From Rubripirellula amarantea (GTDB lineage: Bacteria > Planctomycetota > Planctomycetia > Pirellulales > Pirellulaceae): 64,000 nt of DNA. The stretch lies in assembly GCF_007859865.1 (NCBI RefSeq), contig NZ_SJPI01000001.1, positions 62,001 through 126,000 on the forward strand, given 5' to 3'. The notes under the pieces are model-generated. The model saw nothing but the letters and a program-made list of their open reading frames with translations, was not told where the DNA came from and made no database searches. Positions 27,771-35,060 of this stretch are shown here, one piece after another. A program made the position numbers and the translations under genes. The stretch's first letter is position 1, and every line of letters starts with the position of its first letter.

Positions 27771-28717
27771 AGTCCCGCCTCACTAAGTTCTTCGTCTTCC
27801 TCTTCTTCGACTGGCCGAGCCATCGGCAGCCGAACCACATGCGAAAACACCCGAGTCGCGTTCTCGTCAGTGGACAGAACATCAGACATCGTTAATTGCA
27901 CCTTCACGGCCATCGGTAATTCGCCGTATTCATCGCTACTCCACGATTGCAACCACGTGATGCCATCCCAATATTGAAACTCAATAGAGGTCACCTCTGG
28001 TGCGAGCAGATCCCCCGAGGCACTAAGCAACGACAGCGAGCCATTGTTCGCGGCATACACGGTCGCGGCTCGGTCAAGTGAGCGGCGCACGAGTCCGCCT
28101 GAACCGTCCGTTTTGATCGCTTCGCCTTCGACCGACAAATCGTTTAACGGATCTTGGACGCCAGCAATGGCACCGGCAGATTGAACGAAGTAGGCGACCG
28201 TTTTTAAGTCACTGGGCACATCGTCTAGGTTTCCCGCATTCGGATCGAGCATCTGCGTGTACTCTTCCAATCGAGGCAAGCGACTTAAATCCACCTGAAT
28301 TTGAAATTGACTGCCTATCAATCCAGGTGTCTCAAGCACTGACGTGCTCGTTTCTAAACCGCTACTCGAAACTTCGGTGGTGATCATCGCGTCGTCTTCG
28401 CTCTCAATGCCCGCGGCCGAAAGATCCTCTTCACCACCCTGGCTCGATTGACCGGCGGTGGCCGCAAGCAGTGTCTCAAGTGGTTCCATGTCGGCTGGCT
28501 CGCTGTGCATGGTCGCCCGCAGGTCGTCTTCGATCATCTGGATCAGCGAGGCGGCTAATTGAGTTTGCCGCACGTCCATATCTCGGATCACCATATCGCG
28601 GCCATAGAACTGGATGGCACCGCCCACCAAGACCATCAACACCACCGACATCGCGAGCGTGAGCACGACTTCGAGCAGGGTGAACGCCAAGGGCGAAAAA
28701 TTAAAACGCCTTCTCAT
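27767..28717 (-). CDS. GspJ-like minor pseudopilin
   Basis: A 316-residue protein with a type IV prepilin N-terminus (FSPLAFTLLEVVLTLAMSV): peptidase cleavage before F, Glu at +5, then a hydrophobic helix. The C-terminal part contains VTSIEFQYWDGITWLQSWSS and LPMAVKVQLTM, strands characteristic of GspJ. It is somewhat longer than typical GspJ because of a Ser/Glu-rich loop. It is a component of the pseudopilus tip with GspI and GspK. Its stop overlaps the GspK start and its start overlaps the GspI stop, each by 4 nt. Confidence 0.85.
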   Translation of the reverse strand: MRRRFNFSPLAFTLLEVVLTLAMSVVLMVLVGGAIQFYGRDMVIRDMDVRQTQLAASLIQMIEDDLRATMHSEPADMEPLETLLAATAGQSSQGGEEDLSAAGIESEDDAMITTEVSSSGLETSTSVLETPGLIGSQFQIQVDLSRLPRLEEYTQMLDPNAGNLDDVPSDLKTVAYFVQSAGAIAGVQDPLNDLSVEGEAIKTDGSGGLVRRSLDRAATVYAANNGSLSLLSASGDLLAPEVTSIEFQYWDGITWLQSWSSDEYGELPMAVKVQLTMSDVLSTDENATRVFSHVVRLPMARPVEEEEDEELSEAGL

Positions 28718-29211
28718 AATGGGGCACCACCTTCACCGGGCATCGCTTCAGCACTAGCTTCCAACGCCGCAGCTTCGTCCGCCTCGGCTTGTTCGAGCCC
28801 AAGTGACGAATCGACGATCCATCGAGACAGCGAGTAGTTTGCTAAGGTGCCGATACCATCGGCTGTTTGAACCGCAACGCTGACGCGAACGATCAGAATG
28901 CCGTCCATCGGGCCCTGAGCCACTTCCACGGAATAGTTCATTGGCGTCGTCGAAGTCGAATCGAACGACGCGATAGGTACACTGATTTCTGTTTGAGGAT
29001 CCAAACCGCTGGCCGCATCAAGCAGCACTTCGGAAAGCTTCGATTGGCAAACCAAGCGAGCCTGAGCCAAACAGCGAGATTCGATCGCGGCGCTGGTGCC
29101 GGTTTCGACAATGCGACTCAAGATCGCGAGCGAGCCACCCAGGATTGCAAGCGCCAGCAGAATTTCAAGCAGCGAAAAACCAGACCTTCGAGCTTTCGGT
29201 GTCATGATCAT
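28714..29211 (-). CDS. GspI-like minor pseudopilin
   Basis: About 165 residues from the ATG at 29211, which overlaps the stop of the GspH-like gene by 4 nt. This start gives MIMTPKARRSGFSLLEILLALAI, a proper prepilin leader with Gly/Phe cleavage site and Glu +5; a longer frame to 29349 would place a 46-residue Arg/Cys-rich non-pilin sequence in front. The hydrophobic helix is followed by a short globular domain (LVCQSKLSEVLLD), the usual GspI arrangement. The C-terminus is Glu/Ala-rich. Confidence 0.86.
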   Translation of the reverse strand: MIMTPKARRSGFSLLEILLALAILGGSLAILSRIVETGTSAAIESRCLAQARLVCQSKLSEVLLDAASGLDPQTEISVPIASFDSTSTTPMNYSVEVAQGPMDGILIVRVSVAVQTADGIGTLANYSLSRWIVDSSLGLEQAEADEAAALEASAEAMPGEGGAPL

Positions 29212-29849
29212 GGCACCACCTCGCTGACCGTGACATCGCCGGTGATGCCTCGTAACTTCACCACGACACGACCGAGGGTAGAGTGCGCGATCACAATAGC
29301 AGCGGTGCTCGTTGTTCCATCGGGGTAAAACAAAATGGGTGATGACCAACCGTCCCCACGATCCCCCTGCGTGGCCTGTTCAATTTCAAAACCGCGAGCC
29401 GCCGACACGACCGAAACGGACTGGACTAACGTGTCGCCGTCGAGCTCGATTTCTTTGGTAGCTGTTTCGTCAACCACCATAGCGACCGCAGTTGCCTGGT
29501 CGGCACCGGTCAACAGACTCGTTTGTGTGCCCCCCGAAGTGATACCTTCGGTCGCATCTGATTGGGAAAAGTAGGGGCGTGTGCGGAGTTTGTTTCCATC
29601 GATCATCCCCTCGATCATCATCACACGACCTTGCCGCATCGCGTCGACTCGCATGCGAGTCATCTCGATTTGCAGTTGGTTGCCAGCTCGCACAAGTTGT
29701 CGATCGCCCAGCAGCATCGATGCGCCGGGAATCGCTATCGAAGCAATTGCCGCCAACACCGCGAGCGTCAGCAGCAATTCGAGTAACGTAAATCCGCGCC
29801 GCGGCATCTCGGAGAAGTGCGGGGAACGATCAGCAGCAAGCGAGGACAT
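29208..29849 (-). CDS. GspH-like minor pseudopilin
   Basis: A 213-residue protein with the prepilin motif PRRGFTLLELLLTLAVLA after a 17-residue leader; an internal ATG at 29807 is an alternative start. The globular part carries the GspH pattern (LQIEMTRMRVDAMRQGRVMMI and ILFYPDGTTSTA). The gene starts 6 nt after the GspG-like stop. It acts as a minor subunit of the pseudopilus. Confidence 0.86.
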   Translation of the reverse strand: MSSLAADRSPHFSEMPRRGFTLLELLLTLAVLAAIASIAIPGASMLLGDRQLVRAGNQLQIEMTRMRVDAMRQGRVMMIEGMIDGNKLRTRPYFSQSDATEGITSGGTQTSLLTGADQATAVAMVVDETATKEIELDGDTLVQSVSVVSAARGFEIEQATQGDRGDGWSSPILFYPDGTTSTAAIVIAHSTLGRVVVKLRGITGDVTVSEVVP

Positions 29850-29855
29850 AGTGGC

Positions 29856-30299
29856 TCAGGAGCCTTCAACCACAATGTCATCATCCGTGTTGGCTTGACC
29901 ATCGATTCCGCCACTGCGGATCTCATACGAGTTTCCATTGACGCTGTACTCAAGGGCGTTTTCCCAAGCGTCCGTCGGAATCGTATCGATGATGGGCGCG
30001 ACCCACTTCGCTTTCTTAGCGGCGTCGCTTGGCCCGTCGCGGAGGGCTTCAAGCGATTCGGGAAGACCGCTCATTCGAATCTGGTACATCTCAATATTGC
30101 TTTTAAGACTATTGAGTTGAGCTTTGGTGGCGTTGACCTTCGCCTCGGTATTGGCCCCACCAATGTTGACGGTGACAATACCGCCGATGACGACCAAAAT
30201 CGCCAAGACGAGCAGTAGTTCAAGCAGCGTGAAAGCGTGGCGGGACAATCGGATGGACTTAGCAGGCGAGAGATTTCGCGGGTGACGGCGGCGAATCAT
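29856..30299 (-). CDS. GspG-like major pseudopilin
   Basis: A 147-residue protein with a 20-residue basic leader and the prepilin motif RHAFTLLELLLVLAILVVIGG; Ala replaces the usual Gly before the cleavage point. It is followed by KAQLNSLKSNIEMYQI and DAWENALEYSVNG, both hallmarks of GspG, including the C-terminal GQANTDDDIVVEGS that resembles the calcium-binding loop of the family. It is the first gene of the operon G-H-I-J-K-L-M. No GspD, E or F gene follows in this window, so the assembly machinery must be encoded elsewhere. Confidence 0.92.
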   Translation of the reverse strand: MIRRRHPRNLSPAKSIRLSRHAFTLLELLLVLAILVVIGGIVTVNIGGANTEAKVNATKAQLNSLKSNIEMYQIRMSGLPESLEALRDGPSDAAKKAKWVAPIIDTIPTDAWENALEYSVNGNSYEIRSGGIDGQANTDDDIVVEGS

Positions 30300-30668
30300 G
30301 GCTTTGGATTGAATTCCGAGCGAAAACGGGGTGATGGAGGTAGGATAGGGCTGAGGTAAATTCCCCGACCCTAGATTGTTGATCCTCTTAGTTTAACCAA
30401 CGATTAGTTTAACCAACGATCCGGGGGAAGGTTTCGTCAGCCCGAGAACTGTTGCCAACGACACGTCGATTGCCCCACATTCACCGAATGATGCCGATAA
30501 CCGGCAAATGCTGTGGAATCCCGGCATCGAGTCGCAGATTTTCCTGGCTTAGGCGGTAGAATGAACCTAAACAGTAAATAAGGTGTATTGACGACCGGTT
30601 TGCGGTCTCTATGCCCAAATTTGCGTATTTCGGCCTTCTCGCTCTTCTAACCCGCGAAAATAACGACC
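30300..30668. promoter_or_regulatory. Divergent promoter region with 16-bp tandem duplication
   Basis: This 369-bp gap lies between the divergent pseudopilus operon and the coiled-coil gene at 30669, so it should contain both promoters. It holds an exact 16-bp tandem repeat (listed separately) and TTGACG at 30588-30593 followed, 16 nt later, by TATGCC at 30610-30615, a weak sigma70-like pair pointing to the plus-strand gene. GACCG-GTTTG-CGGTC (30593-30607) is a small inverted repeat overlapping it. Confidence 0.35.
30389..30420. repeat. Perfect 16-bp tandem repeat
   Basis: TAGTTTAACCAACGAT occurs twice head to tail (30389-30404 and 30405-30420) in the divergent gap upstream of the GspG-like gene. 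It could be a regulator-binding pair (period 16) or a recent slippage duplication. Confidence 0.9.
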
Positions 30669-32162
30669 ATGGTGGCTCGCGACGACTCCGTCATTCGAGG
30701 CAGTTTAATTGCCTGCATGATTTTCCTTGTGCTCTCGTTGGCGCTTAATTTCTTCCTCTGGCGATGGGGCAGCACGCTCTCGACCGAGGCTGAAACAGCC
30801 AGCAGCCGCATGCAGACGACCAGTAGCCAAGTTCGTGCGATGGAAAGCAAGCTAACTCGGCTCAAAGCCATGCTTGGCGTGGGTTCATTTACCCAGGCCC
30901 AGATCGACGAAATGAAGTCCAACTCGTCGGATGACCCGGACATGCAATTGCTCGAAAGTCAGTTCGCTACCGACATGAGCGTACTGGGAGCCGAAGTGCC
31001 GCCGGAAGATCGCAACTACCACCGATTGCCAGAGTTCCTGTTGACGGCCATCCGTGACCGCAACGCGCAGTATGCAATGGCTCGCACAGAGGCGACTCAA
31101 ATTCGCGTCGACGCCGAGGCTGAAATTGACAACGCCAAGAAGTCGAAAGATCTGGCGGAACAGAAGGCGGACCAAGCCAACAAAAAAGTTGCCACGCTTA
31201 GTGATGCGTTTGCCGAAGACCGCGCTCGGATGAACCAAGAAAAAGAAGAAACGAAAGATAAACTCAGCAAGGTTGTTCAAGAGTTCAACGGCTTCCGAAA
31301 GAAAGCGACGGACGAAAAGTCGGTTCTTGAAGCGAAAACAGAACTCCTCTCAGGAACGATCGACACGCAAAAGAAGAAGATCAACGTCCTGCAGAACGAT
31401 CGCTTTGAAACCGCTCAAGGCTTGATTCGGTTCGTCAACTCGGGCGGCAAGCTTGTCACCATTAATCTCGGCTCGGCCGACGCTCTTCGTCCCAACGTGA
31501 CCTTTGGTGTGATTGACGGCGATGAAACCCGACTGCAAGACGCCGACCTTAAGGCAAGTATTCAAGTGATCAAGGTCCAGGGCCCGCACTTGGCATTGGC
31601 TCGTGTGGTCGCGTTGCCCGAAATCAGAAACCCAATCATTCCGGGTGATAAGATTTACTCACCATTCTGGGCTCCTGGTCGCCGGGTCAAGATCGCCCTC
31701 GCTGGTGAAATCGACATCAACAACGACGGACGTCCGGATAATGAAGACATCAAGGGCCAAATCAAGGCTGCTGGTGGAGTCGTAGCCGCAGAAGTGTCAC
31801 CGACTGGCGAAGTCACCGGGACACTCGACGCGACCATCCGCTTCCTCGTCGTTGGTGAAGCTCCCGAAGTATCGTCATCAGCAACACTCGAAGGCGATGA
31901 TGCTGAGGCGGCGGCTGCGTTCGGTCGTGCCAAAGAACTTGCAGGCGAATACGGCATCACGATCATTCCAGCATGGAAACTCGAAGCCTACCTCAAGACG
32001 ATTGATGACACGCTGACCACGCCACTTGGATCAGCCGTTCGTGCCGATGACTTTGAACCAGAATCCATTATCAATCGGCGACGCATTCCAACTGATATCT
32101 CGGACATGTACAAGATTCAGCGAGATAACGTGCAAGAAGGCAACCGCGTCCTAGCACCTTAG
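30669..32162 (+). CDS. Membrane-anchored coiled-coil protein with MreC-like and BRCT-like regions
   Basis: A 497-residue protein not assigned to a known family by me. Residues 12-32 form one TM helix; 35-70 and about 130-245 are heptad-rich coiled coil (charged, Lys/Glu-rich). Residues 258-332 form a beta-rich region (NLGSADALRPNVTFGV, then ALARVV and PGDKIYSP) that resembles the outer-facing barrel of MreC. Residues 337-447 look like a BRCT fold: KIALAGEID (strand), GQIKAAGGVVAAEVS (helix, strand), RFLVVGEA (strand) and RAKELAGEYGITIIPAWKLEAYL (helix, strand, helix). It is divergent from the pseudopilus operon. The domain calls are inference by pattern, not search. Confidence 0.7.
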   Translation: MVARDDSVIRGSLIACMIFLVLSLALNFFLWRWGSTLSTEAETASSRMQTTSSQVRAMESKLTRLKAMLGVGSFTQAQIDEMKSNSSDDPDMQLLESQFATDMSVLGAEVPPEDRNYHRLPEFLLTAIRDRNAQYAMARTEATQIRVDAEAEIDNAKKSKDLAEQKADQANKKVATLSDAFAEDRARMNQEKEETKDKLSKVVQEFNGFRKKATDEKSVLEAKTELLSGTIDTQKKKINVLQNDRFETAQGLIRFVNSGGKLVTINLGSADALRPNVTFGVIDGDETRLQDADLKASIQVIKVQGPHLALARVVALPEIRNPIIPGDKIYSPFWAPGRRVKIALAGEIDINNDGRPDNEDIKGQIKAAGGVVAAEVSPTGEVTGTLDATIRFLVVGEAPEVSSSATLEGDDAEAAAAFGRAKELAGEYGITIIPAWKLEAYLKTIDDTLTTPLGSAVRADDFEPESIINRRRIPTDISDMYKIQRDNVQEGNRVLAP

Positions 32163-32193
32163 TTGGTCGCGCCGAACGAACTTCGCACTTCCT

Positions 32194-32235
32194 CACTTTG
32201 CATAGCCTTGTCAAAAAGCAGGGCTTGGCGAAGTG
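32194..32235 (+). terminator. Long imperfect hairpin, probable terminator
   Basis: CACTTTGC (32194-32201) pairs with GCGAAGTG (32228-32235), and inside a 2-nt internal loop AGCCTTG (32204-32210) pairs with CAGGGCT (32219-32225), leaving an 8-nt loop. That is 15 base pairs including two G-U pairs. It lies 32 nt after the stop of the coiled-coil gene and before the convergent histidine kinase gene. No U-tract follows, so a role as a terminator is likely but not certain. Confidence 0.5.
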
Positions 32236-32334
32236 AAAGACGTGAGCTGCTCAACTGCTAAGTGCTCGATGATGAACCATGTCATCACTTGGCTGTTTTC
32301 ACACCGGCTTTTCTTACGCTGCTACCAGAGCAGG

Positions 32335-32367
32335 TGAGTTTGCTAGGCCATTGAGTTTGCTAGGCCA
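32335..32367. repeat. Tandem 16-bp direct repeat
   Basis: TGAGTTTGCTAGGCCA occurs at 32335-32350 and 32352-32367, separated by one base (period 17), in the convergent gap before the histidine kinase gene. It resembles the 16-18 bp duplications at 30389 and 56450 in layout though not in sequence. Confidence 0.9.
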
Positions 32368-32418
32368 ACGCGAGTCAAACAAGGCTGGCGATGGTCGTCG
32401 ATTGACGTTGCAATCACT

Positions 32419-34140
32419 CTACTGCATGCCGTGTCGAACATTTCGGGCTTGCTCTTGCAAGCGACTCGATTGCAGTCGCATTTGACTTGCCAAACGCTGA
32501 ACTTCAACATCCAAGCGGTCAGTAGCGACTTGCGAGTGAGCAATCGGTGCCGTGCCGAGTCGCACTTCGTTTCGATCGACCACTCGTTTTGATCTCGAAG
32601 CAGCAAGCTCTTCTCTTACAAGCAAATCGCTGATTCGAGCTACCGCACGGCGTCGGTCCAACCGGATTGCTTGCGGACGTGACCACGTCGTCCGAACACC
32701 GCCTGTTTTTTGGTTGATAGCGTCACCGATCGCTACGATCTTGGCCTCGGCGGCCGTAGGGTCGGCGTCAAGCAACACGACCCAGCGTCGTTGGTCAATC
32801 TTGTAAGCCAATTCAAACATCTGCAATTGGCTCTGCAGACTCGATTGAAATTCCCGCGTCGCGTCGATCGATACGGCGGCTCCAAGGCTAACCACCACCG
32901 CGCTGACTTGGTCAGGATAGCGAGGTTTCGATGCGTTGTGATTCAGTTCCACGTGGCCTGATGATGCAACCGATGATCGCGGAACTGGCATCACAGGCGC
33001 AGGATGATCAGCAACCACCTCGCTTGTCGAGACGCGGCGTGGTTTCGTTCGCGAGAGCTGCAATCCCAGACGCCAACGTACCCACGCCGACGCAACGGAA
33101 CGTGGCCCCGATGCGGGAAGCTGGAAACTAACTTCCGTGCCATCGCCGGGACGAGATCGTAAATGAAGCGACGAAAAATGCACCGCCGCCAATTGACGAG
33201 AGATAGTCAGCCCCAGTCCTTCACCCGACGGCGACGCAAGTCCATTGTCCGAAGCCAATGACTTCAATTCCGCAGCACTCATGCCTCGGCCTTGATCGAT
33301 GACGCCACATTCGATCATTTCACCATCACGCGATCGAACGAAACGCACCAAGACACATTGCCCTTGATGCGAAACACGGATTGCGTTGACAACCAAGTTG
33401 ACGATCAATCGGCGGATCATCGATGCATCGGCGTAAACACGTACCGCAGGATCGGCGATCACATCCCAGAGCAATTCAATGTTGCGAGGCACCGTCCAGG
33501 GACGAAGTGTTTCATCCACGGCGCTACGAATCTTGTCGAGCGGAATCCAAACGCGATTCGCACGCGGAGCACCCGTACGCAAGCGTTCAAGTTGGACCAT
33601 CTCGTCAATCATTTGCGACATGCAATCGCATTGATCAATCGCCGCTTCTAACATGCTCTCTTGATCCGGATGCAGTCCGCCCATTTCACCCATCTGCACC
33701 AAACGCACTGATTCGCGAATGGTGGTAAGCGGGGACCGCAGGTCATGCGCCGTTTCGCTCATCAACCTCGCCACCGAATTGGCCATCTGTCTTATCGACG
33801 CGTCGGCGGTAACGGCATTTGCGGCGGTGGCTTCATCGGTCGATGACGTCGCGTAGGGACTACGTCCCACTAAGCGACCTTGCTGACCCGATCGCGGTCG
33901 CATCGCAGATCGCCCTGACGGGACGGACTGGGCCGTCTGGACAAATCGACCAGGCGACTGGGATTGGCGCCGTTCGGCACTTCCTTGGTTTGAAACGCTC
34001 ATAGGTCTTTTCCAGGCATCAACACGAGTGACGGGTTCGCACTTCAACAGAACGAACCCGCCTCCTGGATCGGCGCACGTGACATCAATTCGATAGTCAA
34101 TTCGCGCAGAAGGACCTTCCGGTACTCTCCCCCACATCAA
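32419..34140 (-). CDS. Soluble histidine kinase
   Basis: A 573-residue protein without TM helices. The dimerisation box is SETAHDLRSPLTT, with phospho-acceptor His132. The ATPase domain has the N box NLVVNAIRVS near 248-257, G1 DQGRGMS at 282-288, and G2 GEGLGLTIS at 306-314. An Arg/Gln-rich linker (about 50-110) precedes it. The C-terminal 200 residues are unassigned; the stretch FELAYKIDQRRWVVLLDADPTAAEA vaguely recalls a degenerate GGDEF-type fold. The start could be 34140 or the ATG at 34002 (MSVSNQGS). No response regulator is adjacent; a single-domain receiver is at 45131. The partner and signal are unknown. Confidence 0.85.
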   Translation of the reverse strand: MMWGRVPEGPSARIDYRIDVTCADPGGGFVLLKCEPVTRVDAWKRPMSVSNQGSAERRQSQSPGRFVQTAQSVPSGRSAMRPRSGQQGRLVGRSPYATSSTDEATAANAVTADASIRQMANSVARLMSETAHDLRSPLTTIRESVRLVQMGEMGGLHPDQESMLEAAIDQCDCMSQMIDEMVQLERLRTGAPRANRVWIPLDKIRSAVDETLRPWTVPRNIELLWDVIADPAVRVYADASMIRRLIVNLVVNAIRVSHQGQCVLVRFVRSRDGEMIECGVIDQGRGMSAAELKSLASDNGLASPSGEGLGLTISRQLAAVHFSSLHLRSRPGDGTEVSFQLPASGPRSVASAWVRWRLGLQLSRTKPRRVSTSEVVADHPAPVMPVPRSSVASSGHVELNHNASKPRYPDQVSAVVVSLGAAVSIDATREFQSSLQSQLQMFELAYKIDQRRWVVLLDADPTAAEAKIVAIGDAINQKTGGVRTTWSRPQAIRLDRRRAVARISDLLVREELAASRSKRVVDRNEVRLGTAPIAHSQVATDRLDVEVQRLASQMRLQSSRLQEQARNVRHGMQ

Positions 34141-34350
34141 TCAAACCGCTGATGCGGGTTATAACGGCAAACGGTAGCCGACGACCAACATGACGACTTA
34201 GCAAACTAGGGGCAAAGAGAGTCCGATGACTTCGAGGCCCAGGTTGCAAATCGACTGGTGCTTGATGGCATGATCCGAGATCAAACCTTGGATCGAGAGT
34301 AGATTTCAAAAACTCGAGATCGACACCAGGGACCACTACGGCTCGCTCGC

Positions 34351-34914
34351 TTAGGCTCGCGAAAGGAATTCACCCGTGCGAGTGTCGATCTTCAGCCGTT
34401 CACCTTCTTTAATGTACTCAGGAACATGCACGACCAGTCCGGTTTCCAAGGTGGCAGGCTTCGTTCGAGAGGTTGCCGAGTTGCCTTTGACACCAGGATC
34501 GCATTGAGTGATCGTCAATTCCACGGACGCCGGCAAGTCGAGCCCCACACAACCATCGTTGTAAATCATCGCTCGCATGCCTTCCAAGCCTTCGGTGACA
34601 TAGGGCAGTTCCTCTTCCACGTCTTCGATCGCGATTTCGAATTGTTGAAAATCCTCTTTGTCCATCAGGAACACATGAGTCGCGTCGGTGTAAAGCATCT
34701 GCACCTCGCGAAGGTAAAAATCAGCTTCGTCGAGGTTATCGGTACCTTTGAGCGTGATGTCGACTTTGTTTTTGGTCAACAGATTGCGGGCGCGAAACTT
34801 GTACAACGTAGCGGCTCCGCGGGCCGAGGGAGATTGGACCGAGATTCCCTTGATCACCACGGGGTTGCCCTCGTGCACGACGACGGTGCCGGTTTTGATG
34901 TCTTTCGCGAGCAT
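34351..34914 (-). CDS. efpL: EF-P-like translation factor of the EfpL/YeiP type
   Basis: A 187-residue three-domain protein of the EF-P/eIF5A family. EF-P relieves ribosome stalling at polyproline stretches. The N-terminal domain I loop reads QSPSARGAATLYK (about 27-39), where canonical EF-P has PGKGxA with a modified Lys. SARG with Arg32 at the tip is the pattern I know from E. coli YeiP/EfpL (QSPTARGAATLYK). The C-terminal domain also matches (KPATLETGLVVHVPEYIKEGE). EfpL acts without post-translational modification. Only this one EF-P-type gene is visible in the window, so it may or may not be the sole one in the genome. The subfamily symbol is my reading of the motif. Confidence 0.88.
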   Translation of the reverse strand: MLAKDIKTGTVVVHEGNPVVIKGISVQSPSARGAATLYKFRARNLLTKNKVDITLKGTDNLDEADFYLREVQMLYTDATHVFLMDKEDFQQFEIAIEDVEEELPYVTEGLEGMRAMIYNDGCVGLDLPASVELTITQCDPGVKGNSATSRTKPATLETGLVVHVPEYIKEGERLKIDTRTGEFLSRA

Positions 34915-35060
34915 GATTGTCTTCTGTGATAGATTGTGGTGCGATGAACCGCCAGGATTTCTGCCCTATGCAGACGATCCGCTTGGCCGTTGCGTGGGAA
35001 AATAGCTGACGGCTCAGATTTCCACCAGTCCCGCTCCTTCTAGCTTTTAGTCCGCCGTTT

